Assembly: GCA_016703645.1 (NCBI GenBank)
Contig: JADJBR010000009.1
Span: forward strand, 1-64,000
Length of the DNA: 64,000 bases
Direction of reading: 5' to 3'
Origin: Zoogloea sp.
GTDB taxonomy: Bacteria; Pseudomonadota; Gammaproteobacteria; Burkholderiales; Rhodocyclaceae
The position numbers were made by a program, and so were the translations under genes. The notes beneath the pieces are model-generated. The model made no database searches. It was not told where the DNA came from and saw nothing but the letters and a program-made list of their open reading frames with translations. Each line of letters opens with the position of its first letter. Position 1 is the first letter of the stretch. Below are positions 45,673 to 57,538 of this stretch, piece by piece.

Positions 45673-46088
45673 AGCCCCATGGCCAGCGTGGGTTCGGCTA
45701 TGTAGAAGCCCTGGTGGCCGTGGTGCTGCTGGCCGTGGTGCTGGTGCCGGCCCTGGAAGCCCTCGGCAACGCGGCGCGCAACGCCCCCACCGCCGCCCAG
45801 GACGACACCCTGTGGATGAGCGCCGCCAACAAGCTCCGCGAGGTCACCGGCAGCCGCTTTGACGATCTGGATGCCGCAGCCACCGCAGCAGGCGGGGCGG
45901 GCAACGTCAGCAGTCTGTCCGACCCGACGGGAAGCAGCCCCCGCGTGCTGATCTACCTCAGCCGCTACGACGGCGACAACGCCGACGGTGACGACAACGG
46001 CTTCACCGGAACCGATGCAGACCTGATCTGGGTCCGTGCGGCCGTTGCCGACACCCCGGTGAGCCTTGACACCCTGGTGACCCGATGA
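45669..46088 (+). CDS. GspI/PilV-like minor pseudopilin
   Basis: 139 residues. Prepilin site QRG|FGYVEALVAVVLLAVVL with Glu5 conserved. The body is short, with NKLREVTGSRF and an acidic loop (DGDNADGDDNGF). Overlaps its neighbours by 4 nt on both sides. Part of the tip complex by analogy with GspI-GspJ-GspK order. Confidence 0.82.
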   Translation: MKPHGQRGFGYVEALVAVVLLAVVLVPALEALGNAARNAPTAAQDDTLWMSAANKLREVTGSRFDDLDAAATAAGGAGNVSSLSDPTGSSPRVLIYLSRYDGDNADGDDNGFTGTDADLIWVRAAVADTPVSLDTLVTR

Positions 46089-46813
46089 CGCGCCGACAGA
46101 CCGGCATGGCCCTCGCCGAACTCCTCGTGGCATCGGTCATCGCCGCCTTGGTCATGGTCAGCCTGTCCGGCGTGCTCCAAGGTGTGCAGCAGACTGAAGC
46201 CCATCTGTCCGGGCGAGCGCTGCTGCAACGGGATGCGCGCCTGGCCCTGGCCCGCATGGCAACCATGGTCGAGGGTTCGCAGCATCTGCTGGTGCCCCTT
46301 GAAACCACCAGCGGCACCCGCGACGTTCTGGCCGTTGCCCTGCCAGCCGCCCTCGACCGGGACGGCAACGGTTTCGCCGACGCCGACAACGACCGCAACG
46401 GCACGCCCGACGACGACCTCCCCGCCGACGAGACCCACGATGGTGCCGCTGGCGTGAAGGGCATCGACGACGATGGCGACGGCAGCATCGACAACGGCGG
46501 CAGCACCGACAATGACGAGGACGGAACGGTCGGAGAGGCGCCCATCCCGCCGAAGAACGGCAACGACTGGATCGACCCCGTGGTGTACCGGGTGAGCGGC
46601 GGCCAGCTCCTTGAGCGCCTGCCCAACCTGAACCCCACCAGCGGGGCCGACTATGCGGAGCGCGTCATTGCGGAAAAGGTGGTGAGCCTGGAGGTCACCC
46701 GCATTGCCACCGGCAACCGGCGCACCCGCGAGGTGCTGGTCGTGCTCACCCTGGGTGACCCCGCCGGCGAGACCGCCAGCTGGGCCCGGCGCCTGCGCCT
46801 GGGGGTGCGATGA
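46085..46813 (+). CDS. GspJ/PilW-like minor pseudopilin with Asp-rich calcium-type loops
   Basis: 242 residues. Prepilin site QTG|MALAELLVASVIAAL with Glu5. Between about 95 and 160 lies an insert with three DxDxDG-type loops (DRDGNGFADADNDRNG, DDDGDGSIDNGG, DNDEDGTVGE), like thrombospondin type 3 or EF-hand loops that bind calcium. The C-terminal region returns to the GspJ fold (AEKVVSLEVTRI). Coupled by 4-nt overlaps to its neighbours. Confidence 0.82.
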   Translation: MTRRQTGMALAELLVASVIAALVMVSLSGVLQGVQQTEAHLSGRALLQRDARLALARMATMVEGSQHLLVPLETTSGTRDVLAVALPAALDRDGNGFADADNDRNGTPDDDLPADETHDGAAGVKGIDDDGDGSIDNGGSTDNDEDGTVGEAPIPPKNGNDWIDPVVYRVSGGQLLERLPNLNPTSGADYAERVIAEKVVSLEVTRIATGNRRTREVLVVLTLGDPAGETASWARRLRLGVR

Positions 46814-48993
46814 GCCCCCGCCGCCCCGGCCCCGCCGGCTTCCTGCTCCTCCCGGTCAGCCTGCTGCTGGCCGTCATCGGCGCCCTCAGTTACATGCTCG
46901 TGCAGGACATCGGCAGCGCCGCCCGCCCCGGCGGGCGTGAGGCCGAGCGCGCCCGCCTGGTAGCCGAAGCCGGCCTCGCCCACGCCACCTGGAAACTCAA
47001 CCAGGTGAACGGCTGCAGCGGCTACAGCGCGGTGGCCGCCACGCCCTTCGGCAGCGGGGGAGACCAGTATCAGGTGAGCCTCAGCGCCACCAGTGGCTCG
47101 CCCCTCACCCTCACGGCCACGGCGACCCTGGCGGGCAGCCTGGCCGGCTCCCGGGCGAGCATCCGGCGGACGGTCTACAAGACCTCGGGCAACACCCTGA
47201 CCTACACCCTGAGCACCGACAGCCGTGGCAGCGACGCCTACCTCGACGTGGACGACCCAGCTAAAAACTACGGCGGCTCGGAAACCCTCAAGCTCAAGCA
47301 GGCCAGCAATCACCCCGTGCTGCAGTTCGACCTGTCCCTCATTCCCGTCGGCAGCCGCATCATCGAAGCCAAGTTGCTGCTCTACCGTCAGGACGCCGGC
47401 AGCTTCACCCTCAGTGCCCGGACGGTGAATGCCCACCGGGTGCTGGAGCCCTGGCTGGCTGGCAGCAAGAACGGATCCAGCGCGGCCGACGGCGCCACCT
47501 GGCTCACCCGTGACGGCAGCGTTGCCTGGAAATCCACCTCCGGCACCGTGGACAGCGCCAACGCCACGGACACCCCCCATATCCACTACTACATCTGGGG
47601 CACCCCCTGGATGGAATGGAACCTCACCAGCCTGGTACAGGGCTGGGTGGACCGCCGCTATCCCAACTACGGCGTGATGCTGCGCCCCACGACCAGCGTA
47701 AGCACCGAGGAATACACGGCCGCCGAGGGCGACAGCGCCCAGGTGCCGAAACTGGCGATCAAGTATGTTGCCCCCTGCGGCGCCATCAATCCGCCCCAGG
47801 ATGGCATCGGCGGGCGGGTCGCCTGGTGGAAGTTCAACGAGTCCACCGGCACCACCGCGGCCGACGCCGTCGGCGGCCACCCGGGCAGTGTCAGCGGCGG
47901 CACCTGGAGCGCCACCGGCGGCGTCTCCGGCGGCGCCCTGGCCTTCAACTCGGCCGGCAAGGTGAGCGTCGCCCACACCGACGATCTGTCCCAGACCGGG
48001 GACTTCAGCCTGGGCGCCTGGGTCAACCTCAGCGACGCCAACGGCAAGCGTTCGATCCTGCACAAAGGCACGGCCAGCAATGAAGCCAACTACGCCATGG
48101 GCGTGCGCGACGGCAACTTCTACTTCGAGTACTTTGCCAACAGTGCCTGGCGCACCTACACCACCGCCGGACTCAATCTGCGGTCCGGCACCTATTACCA
48201 CCTGACGGCCACCTACAAGGCCAGCACCCGCCAGGTCAAGCTCTACGCCGATGGCAATCTGGCCGGCACCTTCACGGCCAGCTTCGGCAACACCCCGAAG
48301 AGCAACACCAAGGCCCTGCTGATCGGCACCACACCCTCCAACGAGAACTTCCTGGGACGCATTGATGACCTGCAGATCGTGGCCAGCAACCTCGATGCGG
48401 CCGGTGTGGCCACCCTGATGGGCGGCAGCGTGCGCACGCCCGCCGCCGACACCCACGTGTCGGCCGAGCCCTTGGCACGCAACTTCAACTACGGCGGCGC
48501 CACCCTGATGCAGCTCAAATACCCCCCGGACATCCGCCCCCTGGTGCGCTTCGACCTCTCCGCCGTTCCCGCCGGCACCCCCATCAAGCGCGCGATCCTG
48601 TCCTTCCACGTACAGGACTCGGTGATCGTCAGTCCGGGACTGAAAGCCTACGCCTACCCCCTCACCGAGTCCTGGCTCGAAGGCACGCAGAACGGTGCGG
48701 TGTCGACCCTCGGCGCCACCTGGAGCAAACGCCAGATCGGGCCGGACCTGGCCTGGAGCGGCGCCGGTGGCACCTTCTACAATGTCGCCGCCGGGGTCTT
48801 CCAGGTTCCGCTGGGCGCCACACCCCAACGCTACTGGGAGATGGACATCACGTCCACCGTCAAGGAATGGGTGGATGGCGTGCGTGCCAACCATGGGCTC
48901 ACCCTGCTGCTCGATTTCAGCCTCGACAGCGCCAACCTGTCCAGCCGGGAGAGCCCGCGCCTGGAGCCGCGCCTGGTCATCAGCACCCAGTGA
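46810..48993 (+). CDS. Large tip-type minor pilin with DNRLRE-LamG-DNRLRE domains
   Basis: 727 residues in the GspK/PilX position. The N-terminus has one membrane helix (GFLLLPVSLLLAVIGALSYML, after a Gly that could be a cleavage site) and a PilX-like stalk. Residues about 130-320 form a DNRLRE (disaggregatase-related) domain: AYLDVDDPAKNYGG, then LQFDLSLIP. Residues about 335-540 are a LamG/concanavalin-like domain (WWKFNESTGTTAADAVGGH, then FLGRIDDLQIVASNLD). A second DNRLRE domain (ADTHVSAEPLARNFNYGG, VRFDLSAVPAG, WEMDITSTVKEWV) ends the protein. Such domains are beta sandwiches on secreted or surface proteins and often bind sugars. The setting suggests an adhesin or a polysaccharide-binding tip. 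No transporter or anchor signal other than the pilin-like N-terminus is present. Confidence 0.85.
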   Translation: MSPRRPGPAGFLLLPVSLLLAVIGALSYMLVQDIGSAARPGGREAERARLVAEAGLAHATWKLNQVNGCSGYSAVAATPFGSGGDQYQVSLSATSGSPLTLTATATLAGSLAGSRASIRRTVYKTSGNTLTYTLSTDSRGSDAYLDVDDPAKNYGGSETLKLKQASNHPVLQFDLSLIPVGSRIIEAKLLLYRQDAGSFTLSARTVNAHRVLEPWLAGSKNGSSAADGATWLTRDGSVAWKSTSGTVDSANATDTPHIHYYIWGTPWMEWNLTSLVQGWVDRRYPNYGVMLRPTTSVSTEEYTAAEGDSAQVPKLAIKYVAPCGAINPPQDGIGGRVAWWKFNESTGTTAADAVGGHPGSVSGGTWSATGGVSGGALAFNSAGKVSVAHTDDLSQTGDFSLGAWVNLSDANGKRSILHKGTASNEANYAMGVRDGNFYFEYFANSAWRTYTTAGLNLRSGTYYHLTATYKASTRQVKLYADGNLAGTFTASFGNTPKSNTKALLIGTTPSNENFLGRIDDLQIVASNLDAAGVATLMGGSVRTPAADTHVSAEPLARNFNYGGATLMQLKYPPDIRPLVRFDLSAVPAGTPIKRAILSFHVQDSVIVSPGLKAYAYPLTESWLEGTQNGAVSTLGATWSKRQIGPDLAWSGAGGTFYNVAAGVFQVPLGATPQRYWEMDITSTVKEWVDGVRANHGLTLLLDFSLDSANLSSRESPRLEPRLVISTQ

Positions 48994-50153
48994 CCTTGCC
49001 CACACCTCAAGAACACGTCCGGTCCGCCGATAAGCCTGCCATGGAGCACAACGCCCTCTGGGCGGCCTTGCGCGGTCGCCTGCCCATCTGGAAGCCGAAA
49101 CTGCCGGCCCTCGGCGGCAGCACGCCCATCGGCTTCGACCTGGCCAGCGAACGCCTCAACCTGGCCCAGGTCACCCCCCACGGCAAGGCCTGGCGCTGGC
49201 GGGCCGCCGCCGCCATTCCCTACCCCAACGGCCGCGCCGAGCTGCTCGCTGATCCCGTCGCCTTCCGCCGCCTGGTACAGGACGCCCTGCGCAGTCACGG
49301 CTTCAAGGGTCGCCGGGTGGTCAGCGTGCTGCCCCCGGGCGATCTGCAGGTGGTGTCCATCGACTACGCCACGGCCAACGGCCAGGATGACACGGCCACC
49401 CTGCTCCGCACCCTGCGGGAACGCTTCAAGGGCGGGCTGGACGACGCGGTGGTGGACATCCTGCCCATCCGCCGCCCACCGGAAAGCAACCTGCGCTCCG
49501 CCGTGGTGGCGGTGGCCCCCCGGGACAAAGTGCTCGCCCACCTGGACCTGCTCACCGCTGCGGGCCTCGACCCCCAGGCCGTGGACGTGGGCCCCGCCGC
49601 CCTGGCCCGCCTGGCCCGTGCGGTGGTTGTCGGCGACCCCCGGGCCAACCTGCTGCTGATCAACTTCGGCACTGAACACACGTATCTGTCCCTGCTGTGG
49701 GGGCGCCGCCTGATGTTCGACCGCAGCCTGCCCTTTGGCGAGAAGCGCCTCGCCGCCACCCTCTCCCGCAACCTGGACCTCCTGCCCGAGCGCGCCCTCG
49801 AACTCCTGCGCCGCCACGGCCTGGGCAACACCGGCGGAGAGATCGGCGAGACCATCACCGAGCTGCTTCAGCCCGACTTTCAGCAGCTTGCCCACGAGGT
49901 CAACCGGGTACTCATCTACTTCGCGTCCCAGACCCATGGTGGCGCCGTGGACGGCATCTACGTGGCCGGCAGCGTGGCCCGCCTTCCGGGGGCAGCGACG
50001 CACATCGGTCGCCTGCTGGGCATGCCCGTGCACGTCCTCAACCCCTGGCAGTTGCCGGGAAGCAACCCCGAAGAGGTCATCGAGCCGCCTGCCGGCATGG
50101 CCGTTGCTGCCGGCCTGGCCCTCCGGGAGATTGCCCGCCGTGCCGGAGATTGA
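48990..50153 (+). CDS. PilM/GspL-cytoplasmic-like actin-fold protein
   Basis: 387 residues from GTG 48990 (overlaps the preceding stop; ATG 49041 is an alternative). It has an ASKHA/actin-like fold as in PilM and MshI: IGFDLASERLNLAQVTPHG at the phosphate-binding start, LLLINFGTEHTYLSLLW, GIYVAGSVARLPG and AAGLALREIARRAG near the end. It would bind the N-terminus of the PilN-like protein and connect the ATPase side to the periplasmic ring. Confidence 0.85.
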   Translation: MTLPTPQEHVRSADKPAMEHNALWAALRGRLPIWKPKLPALGGSTPIGFDLASERLNLAQVTPHGKAWRWRAAAAIPYPNGRAELLADPVAFRRLVQDALRSHGFKGRRVVSVLPPGDLQVVSIDYATANGQDDTATLLRTLRERFKGGLDDAVVDILPIRRPPESNLRSAVVAVAPRDKVLAHLDLLTAAGLDPQAVDVGPAALARLARAVVVGDPRANLLLINFGTEHTYLSLLWGRRLMFDRSLPFGEKRLAATLSRNLDLLPERALELLRRHGLGNTGGEIGETITELLQPDFQQLAHEVNRVLIYFASQTHGGAVDGIYVAGSVARLPGAATHIGRLLGMPVHVLNPWQLPGSNPEEVIEPPAGMAVAAGLALREIARRAGD

Positions 50154-50736
50154 TCTCATTCCCGCCTCCTGGCGGGCCCAGCGGAAAGCCCGGCGCACCT
50201 TGCGTGGCGCGGCGGTGGCCATGGCCGGGCTGGTGATCGGCATCGGTGCCGCCCGCATCGGGCTGGAGGTATCGACGCGCAACGAGCAGGCTGCCGTGCA
50301 GGCCATCCAGGCCACCCGTCGCGATGGTGACCGCGAAGCCGCGCGCCTGAGCGCACTCCAGGCCCGCCACGCCGAGCTGCAGCGCCAGGAGGCGCTGATC
50401 GCCACCCTGCGCGGGCCCGGCCTGGTCGGCAGCGTCCTGCAGCCCCTCGACCGCGCCCTTGAAGAAGGCCTGTGGTTCGATGATCTCCAGTATGCCCGGC
50501 CCACTCTGCTGCCCCAGCCGGGCTCCCCCCCGCCGACCACCGAAAGCAGCCTTGGCATCCGCGGCAAGGCCAGTGATGCTGCCACCGTGGGACGCTTTGT
50601 GGATGCCCTGGCCAGCCGCGGCCCCTGCCTCAAGCCCGCCCTCGCCCCCGGCGAGGCCCGCCGCTACACCCGCTTTGAACTGGTGGAGTTTGCGGTGAGC
50701 TGCCCCCTGCGGCCCACCGGAACAGGAGGAAGTTGA
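50140..50736 (+). CDS. PilN-like inner-membrane assembly protein
   Basis: 198 residues from GTG 50140, overlapping the PilM-like gene by 14 nt. The N-terminus EIDLIPASWRAQRKARR matches the PilN IN(L)LP motif, with Asp in the Asn position. One membrane helix (about 22-44) and a coiled coil (EREAARLSALQARHAEL region) follow, then a ferredoxin-like periplasmic domain. Typical bitopic alignment-subcomplex protein. Confidence 0.8.
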   Translation: MPEIDLIPASWRAQRKARRTLRGAAVAMAGLVIGIGAARIGLEVSTRNEQAAVQAIQATRRDGDREAARLSALQARHAELQRQEALIATLRGPGLVGSVLQPLDRALEEGLWFDDLQYARPTLLPQPGSPPPTTESSLGIRGKASDAATVGRFVDALASRGPCLKPALAPGEARRYTRFELVEFAVSCPLRPTGTGGS

Positions 50737-51284
50737 TGCAGGCCCTGCTCCGTTTGGACCCGCGCGTTCTGCGCCTGCTCGTGGTGGCCGTGCCCGCCAT
50801 GGTGCTGCTGGTCGGCTGGGGCCAGTTGCTGCGCCCCGCCTGGCATGCCCGTCAGGCCGCCGCCAGCCTGCACGCCAGCACCCGCGACGCCATTGCCGAC
50901 CTGCCCGCCCGACGGGCCCGGGCCGATGAACTGGCGAAGGAAATCAGCGTGCTGGAAAGCCGGCTCGATCCCCCCGTGAGCGCCCCCACCCGCCTGCCGG
51001 TGCTGCTCGAGAGCCTGGCCGCGGCCCGGGGTGTCGAACTGCAACCGGTGTTTCCCGGCCGCAACACCGAGTTCGAAGGGCTCGTCGAAACGCGTTACGA
51101 CCTTGAGGCCGGCGGCAGCTACCCGCATCTGGCCGCATGGCTGGCCGACGTGGATGCCCGCCTCGGCAACGCCGGCATCATTGAAGCCCGCTTCACCCGC
51201 CAGGCCCACAACGACACGGTGCAGCTCCGCCTGCGCCTGGCGGTGTATCGCCGCCCCGGGCCGACGGGCGGAGAACAGCAATGA
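50736..51284 (+). CDS. PilO/GspM-like inner-membrane assembly protein
   Basis: 182 residues from ATG 50736 with AGGAGG upstream. A membrane helix (LLVVAVPAMVLLVGWGQLL), a coiled-coil stretch (LPARRARADELAKEISVLESR), then an alpha/beta periplasmic domain (RLPVLLESLAAARGVELQPVF). Fits PilO or GspM. Overlaps the next gene by 4 nt. Confidence 0.82.
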   Translation: MQALLRLDPRVLRLLVVAVPAMVLLVGWGQLLRPAWHARQAAASLHASTRDAIADLPARRARADELAKEISVLESRLDPPVSAPTRLPVLLESLAAARGVELQPVFPGRNTEFEGLVETRYDLEAGGSYPHLAAWLADVDARLGNAGIIEARFTRQAHNDTVQLRLRLAVYRRPGPTGGEQQ

Positions 51285-51637
51285 AGATCGTACTGCTGCT
51301 GGCCGTTCTGGCCATTACCGCGCCGCCGGGCGCCCGGGCCGACGATGCGCCCCCCCTGCTGCGCCATGACCCCTTCCGGCGCCCTGCCCCGCTATCACCC
51401 GCCCTTGCCCCCGGCTCAACATCGGCCCCGGCCCCGGCCTCCTGGCAGCCGACCCTGCGCGGCGTGCTGCTCGCCGGCTCGGGCGCCCTCGCCAACGTGG
51501 ACGGGCAAATGGTGGGTATCGGGGAGCGCATTGAAGGCCATCGCCTGGTGTCGGTCAGCGAACACCAGGCCGTATTCGAAAAGGACGGCCGCCGCATCGT
51601 GCTCGACACGCGCCGCCCCCTGGAGACCCGCCCGTGA
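51281..51637 (+). CDS. PilP/GspC/MshK-like periplasmic secretin-interacting protein
   Basis: 118 residues. Signal peptide or anchor (IVLLLAVLAITAPPGARA), a DPFRRP segment like PilP and GspC, then a small beta-barrel HR domain (LRGVLLAGSGALANVDGQMVGIGERIEGHRLVSV). It would link the inner-membrane complex to the secretin. It overlaps the secretin gene by 4 nt. Confidence 0.78.
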   Translation: MKIVLLLAVLAITAPPGARADDAPPLLRHDPFRRPAPLSPALAPGSTSAPAPASWQPTLRGVLLAGSGALANVDGQMVGIGERIEGHRLVSVSEHQAVFEKDGRRIVLDTRRPLETRP

Positions 51638-52947
51638 CCCGCTCCCGTTTTGCCGCCGCCCTGCTGGCCCTCGCCGCCCTGGGCGCCAGCCCCCCGCCCG
51701 CCGCAGGCGCCGACCCCGCCGCGCCACGGCGCATCACCATGACCCTGCGTGACGTCCCGGTGGGCGACGTGTTCGAGATGCTCTCCCGCAATGAAAAAGT
51801 GAACGTGCTGGTGGGCAAGGGGGTCGCCGGCAGCGTCTCCGTGAGCCTCCACAACGTCACCACCGAGGAAGCCGTGCGCACCGTGGCCGAGGCCGCCGGC
51901 TACGTGGCAGAGCTGCGCGGCGACACCTTCCTGGTCCTGGAGCGCAAGGACGCGGGCCTCGACGGTCTCTCCGGCAACACCCTGCTGCGCACCTTCAAGG
52001 TCCAGTATTCGGACGCCAAGACCGTGGCAGTGATCCTGACCAAGCACATTTCCCGCTACGGCAAGATCACGCCCCTGCCCGAGCGCAACCTGATCGTCGT
52101 GGAAGACCAGCCGGCCTTCCTGGCACGCATCGAGCAGCTCCTGGAGCAGATTGACCTGCCCCCCCGCCAGATCCTCATCGAGGCCAAGATCCTGGAGATC
52201 CGCCTCGACAACAACGAGAGCTTCGGTGTGGACTGGTCCAAGGTGATGGGCGGCGGCAACCGCAGCTTCACCATCGGCACCAAGGGCCTCGCCAACAAGA
52301 CCGGCGACGGGCTGTTCTTCAGCATCGTCAGCGACAATCTCAACATGTACCTGAGCGCCCTGTCCAGCAAGGGCCGCGTGCATACCCTGTCCACGCCCAA
52401 GCTGCTGGCCCTTGAAAACCAGCAGGCCGTCACCTCCATCGGGGATCAGACCGGTTACAAGGTCACCACCACCATCAATCAGGTCACCACCGAATCCATC
52501 CAGTTCCTGGAGTCGGGGGTGATCCTGCGGGTCACCCCGTCCATCGACGAGCGCGGTCGCATCCTGATGAAGATCCACCCGGAGGTGAGTACTGCCTCGG
52601 TGAACAACAACATCCCGTCCAAGAACAGCACCCAGGTCAACACCACCCTGATTGCCGAGGACGGCCAGTCCATCTTCATCGGCGGGCTGATCCGCAACAG
52701 CAACAACTACAAGCGCGCCGGGATTCCGCTGCTGGGTGACATCCCGGTGATCGGCAACGCCTTTTCCCGCTGGGAAGACGGCGGCACCAGCACCGAAACC
52801 GTGGTGGTGATCACCCCCCGCATCATCCGCGACGCGGAAAGCACCACGGAACGGGCCGCGGTCCGCCTCCAGGAGGCCGAACCACCCATGCTGCGCAGCG
52901 CCGTCAAACTCGAACACACCCTGGAGCGCCTGCGCCCGCAGGATTGA
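51634..52947 (+). CDS. Secretin (MshL/PilQ/GspD-like outer-membrane channel)
   Basis: 437 residues from GTG 51634 with a signal peptide. A short STN/N0 domain (ITMTLRDVPVGDVFEMLSR) is followed by one secretin_N (NLIVVEDQPAFLARIEQLL) and the secretin core (IEAKILEIRLDNNESFGVDW, LSTPKLLALENQQA, IGGLIRNSNN, RAGIPLLGDIPVIGNAF). It is shorter than GspD or PilQ and closer to MshL in size. It forms the outer-membrane pore of the pilus-like machine. A sixteen-gene plus-strand set ends here. Confidence 0.9.
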   Translation: MTRSRFAAALLALAALGASPPPAAGADPAAPRRITMTLRDVPVGDVFEMLSRNEKVNVLVGKGVAGSVSVSLHNVTTEEAVRTVAEAAGYVAELRGDTFLVLERKDAGLDGLSGNTLLRTFKVQYSDAKTVAVILTKHISRYGKITPLPERNLIVVEDQPAFLARIEQLLEQIDLPPRQILIEAKILEIRLDNNESFGVDWSKVMGGGNRSFTIGTKGLANKTGDGLFFSIVSDNLNMYLSALSSKGRVHTLSTPKLLALENQQAVTSIGDQTGYKVTTTINQVTTESIQFLESGVILRVTPSIDERGRILMKIHPEVSTASVNNNIPSKNSTQVNTTLIAEDGQSIFIGGLIRNSNNYKRAGIPLLGDIPVIGNAFSRWEDGGTSTETVVVITPRIIRDAESTTERAAVRLQEAEPPMLRSAVKLEHTLERLRPQD

Positions 52948-53065
52948 GCGGGACACCCCCATGCCCGAGGCCCGCAGACTTTCGGACACCGCCGCGCTGC
53001 CATTGCGCTAGGATGGGTCTCCGCTGTCCATCTTGATCAACCCGCCTGCCAGGGAAACACACGGA

Positions 53066-55948
<2,883 letters not shown>

Positions 55949-55959
55949 AGCCGCCGGGA

Positions 55960-56532
55960 TCAGGGGCCGGCGAGGTCCCCCGGCATATCCACGTCCCGCA
56001 ACACGCCGCCGTCGGAGGTCTCGATGCGGACCATGGCCTGGGCATGCCGGCCGAGGATGTCCCGGGCACCGGCATCACCGGCGAGGGCCAGCAGCTCGGC
56101 GCGCCAGCACGCGGCAAAACCTACCGGATGACCGCGCTGCCCGTTCAGCCAGGGCGCCGCCAGGGACGCCCCGGCCTCCAGCGCCCGCGCCACCTGGAGC
56201 AAGGTCTGCGGCTGGATGAAGGGCATGTCACCGAGGGCCACCAGCCAGCCGCCGGCAGCAGGGCTCGCCGCCACCCCGGCCGCCAGGCTATGGCCCATGC
56301 CCCCCCGGGCCGCCGCACAAAACACCGGCTGCAGCCCCTCCTCCGCCAGCAGGCCCGCCAGAACGGTCTGCTCGGGACGCAGCACGGCAATGCTGGCAGG
56401 GCAGGCGGCCTTCAGCCGACGTGCCGCGAGCACCGCCATCGGCGTGCCCTCATCAAGGAGATGGAGCAACTTGTCACTGCCAAAGCGCCGCCCCTGGCCG
56501 GCAGCCAGCAGCAGGCCGATGATCGGACCCAT
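55960..56532 (-). CDS. mocA: Molybdenum cofactor cytidylyltransferase / MobA-like NTP transferase
   Basis: 190 residues. N-terminal GLLLAAGQGRRFGSDK nucleotide-binding loop and LALGDMPF-type WLVALGDMPFIQP metal-binding strand, as in MocA. It transfers CMP to molybdopterin for the molybdenum hydroxylase family. It starts 3 nt after xdhC and so is cotranscribed with it. Converges with the hybrid kinase gene, with 11 nt between the two stops. Confidence 0.85.
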   Translation of the reverse strand: MGPIIGLLLAAGQGRRFGSDKLLHLLDEGTPMAVLAARRLKAACPASIAVLRPEQTVLAGLLAEEGLQPVFCAAARGGMGHSLAAGVAASPAAGGWLVALGDMPFIQPQTLLQVARALEAGASLAAPWLNGQRGHPVGFAACWRAELLALAGDAGARDILGRHAQAMVRIETSDGGVLRDVDMPGDLAGP

Positions 56533-56535
56533 ACT

Positions 56536-57534
56536 TCAGCGCAGGCCGCAGCCGGAACTGGCCGGGAGGGCCGGCTCCGGACGGGCAACACTCACACCGT
56601 TCTTCACGGCCGTCATTTCGGCCAGAATGGAGACGGCGATTTCCGGCGGGGTGCGGCTGCCGATATGCAGCCCCACCGGGCCATGCAGGCGTCCGACCTC
56701 GTCCTGGGACAGATCGAAGTACTCCAGCAGGCGTGCCTTGCGGGCCGTGTTATTGACCCGCGAACCGAGGGCGCCCACATAGAAGGCCGGCGACTTGAGG
56801 GCCTCCAGCAAGGCCATGTCGTCGAGCTTGGGGTCGTGGGTCAGGGCCACGATGGCGCTGTGGGGATCGGGCGCCATGGCCGTCACCACATCGTCGGGCA
56901 TGCCGGCCACCAGCGGCGCACCGGGCACGTCCCATTCTACGGAATACGCCTCCCGCGGGTCGCACACCGTCACCGCGTAATCCAGTGCCTGGGCCATGGA
57001 GGCCAGGTAGCGGGAGATCTGCCCGGCGCCGATGATGAGCAGGCGCCAGTGGGGGCCGTGCAAGGTGGCCAGGCACTGGCCATCCCAGTGCAGGGCCTCG
57101 CCCCGGCAGGCATCGAGAATCCGCACCCGGCCATCGGCCAGGTCGATCTCGCGACGCACCAGTTGGCCACCCTCGAGACGCGCCGCCAGCTCGGCCAGCA
57201 GGGCGTGGTCCGGCGCCGGCTCGACCACCAGCTCCAGGGTGCCACCGCAGGGCAGGCCGAAGCGGTTGGCCTCCTCGCGGGTGACCCCGTAGGTGAGCAC
57301 GAAGGGCTGTTGGCCGCCGATGCGCCCATCCAGCATGCGGGCGATCATGTCATCCTCGATGCACCCGCCCGACACCGAGCCCTGCACCCGCCCATCGTCC
57401 CGCAGGGCCATCCAGGCCCCCGCCGGACGGGGCGCCGAGCCCCACGTGCGGGCCACGGTGACCAGCGCCACCCGATGCCCCTCGGCCCGCCAGCGGCGCA
57501 CCGCCGCCAGCACCTGCAGATCCTGGCTGTCCAT
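56536..57534 (-). CDS. xdhC: XdhC/CoxF-family molybdenum hydroxylase maturation factor
   Basis: 332 residues from ATG 57534. The N-terminal XdhC domain has [20 protein letters not shown] and SGGCIEDD; the C-terminal Rossmann domain has [17 protein letters not shown] and [16 protein letters not shown]. It inserts the sulfurated molybdenum cofactor into xanthine dehydrogenase-type enzymes, here probably the iorAB-like pair upstream. The start overlaps the beginning of the tandem repeats that separate it from iorB. Confidence 0.9.
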   Translation of the reverse strand: MDSQDLQVLAAVRRWRAEGHRVALVTVARTWGSAPRPAGAWMALRDDGRVQGSVSGGCIEDDMIARMLDGRIGGQQPFVLTYGVTREEANRFGLPCGGTLELVVEPAPDHALLAELAARLEGGQLVRREIDLADGRVRILDACRGEALHWDGQCLATLHGPHWRLLIIGAGQISRYLASMAQALDYAVTVCDPREAYSVEWDVPGAPLVAGMPDDVVTAMAPDPHSAIVALTHDPKLDDMALLEALKSPAFYVGALGSRVNNTARKARLLEYFDLSQDEVGRLHGPVGLHIGSRTPPEIAVSILAEMTAVKNGVSVARPEPALPASSGCGLR

Positions 57535-57538
57535 CAGG

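Noticed and set aside
46651-49005. 784-codon minus-strand open frame opposite the DNRLRE-LamG gene
   Set aside because: Low-complexity G/A/V/Q composition; plus strand has domains and overlapping operon structure.
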